A stretch of DNA of 64,000 bases from Acidobacteriota bacterium (GTDB taxonomy: Bacteria > Acidobacteriota > Terriglobia > Terriglobales > Acidobacteriaceae), in NCBI GenBank assembly GCA_003225495.1, contig QIAJ01000128.1, forward strand, positions 10,674 through 74,673. The letters are read 5' to 3'. Below, in pieces: positions 63,941-64,000 of the stretch. The translations under genes and the position numbers were made by a program. Numbering within the stretch: the first letter of the stretch is position 1; every line of letters starts with the position of its first letter. Below the pieces are notes generated by a model. That model saw only the letters and a list, made by a program, of their open reading frames with translations, did no database searches and had not been told where the DNA came from.

Positions 63941-64000
63941 GTGTTCAAGCGTTGAGATTCAGATTCGCTCTAGATGGCTGCTTCCAGCAAAGTCATTCCC
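63937..64000 (+). CDS. Partial gene at the right edge
   Basis: An open frame starting at ATG 63937 (overlapping the previous stop by four bases) reads MSVQALRFRFALDGCFQQSHS and runs off the edge. Its position suggests the second gene of a small pair, possibly a nucleotidyltransferase, but the sequence is too short to say. Confidence 0.4.
   Translation, partial: MSVQALRFRFALDGCFQQSHS

Noticed and set aside
1-64000. CRISPR arrays, restriction-modification, toxin-antitoxin or known defence systems
   Set aside because: I looked for regular spaced repeats, methylase motifs and typical defence genes in the island and found none apart from the OLD-type TOPRIM fragment.

Overview
The window reads as high-GC chromosome of an Acidobacteriota member (Terriglobia/Koribacter-like). 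This is inferred from the combination of an acidobacterial VWFA-related protein, CadC-like winged-helix proteins with PD40 propellers, a Ser/Thr kinase with a PD40 propeller next to an ECF sigma factor, DinB/DUF1572 proteins and several small zinc-ribbon and secreted proteins typical of that phylum. No 16S gene is present, so the assignment is inference. TTG and GTG starts with good Shine-Dalgarno (SD) sequences are used repeatedly.

Region 1 (1-16941) is conserved backbone. It holds a partial gene and a truncated tRNA-Ser(GCU), an MFS transporter, a diguanylate cyclase, a type IV prepilin, a solitary hydantoinase-A protein, and a complete ISC iron-sulfur operon (iscR-iscS-iscU-iscA-hscB-hscA-fdx-iscX). 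IscR has a readable promoter with two palindromic operators. An envelope cluster follows: a Thivi_2564-like protein, an OmpA protein, a Gln-rich secreted protein and DUF3309, ending in a terminator.

Region 2 (16942-49487) is a 32.5-kb integrated element. It is bounded by an exact 28-bp direct repeat of the 3' end of tRNA-Ser(UGA), and an integrase gene abuts the intact tRNA. The integrase is unusual: a NUMOD4/HNH endonuclease-like domain is fused in front of a complete tyrosine recombinase. The left half holds a secreted SH3-metallo-beta-lactamase protein, a secreted duplicated-domain protein fused to the TOPRIM end of an OLD-family nuclease, a frameshifted primase-polymerase/helicase and an excisionase. 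The middle and right carry cargo: a winged-helix/PD40 protein with two secreted proteins, a glycosyltransferase with a methyltransferase, a VWFA protein, a HEYAH protease with TPRs, a subtilisin, a metallo-beta-lactamase hydrolase, an ECF sigma/kinase pair and two secreted proteins. Many small genes are decayed (frameshifts, stops, an IS110 remnant, a second excisionase relic), so the island looks old and composite, or the assembly carries indel errors.

Region 3 (49558-64000) is backbone again: Tdh, DinB proteins, a nonsense-interrupted SUMF1 gene, ThiE, a LOG-family protein, a 1007-residue TPR protein, an HxlR regulator with a perfect palindromic operator divergent from doxX, and a likely operon of a BNR-repeat protein, a GH13 enzyme with an altered region I and a MoaD/ThiS-like protein. 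It ends in a small gene overlapping a partial gene.

All calls come from reading the sequence and memory of families; no searches were run.
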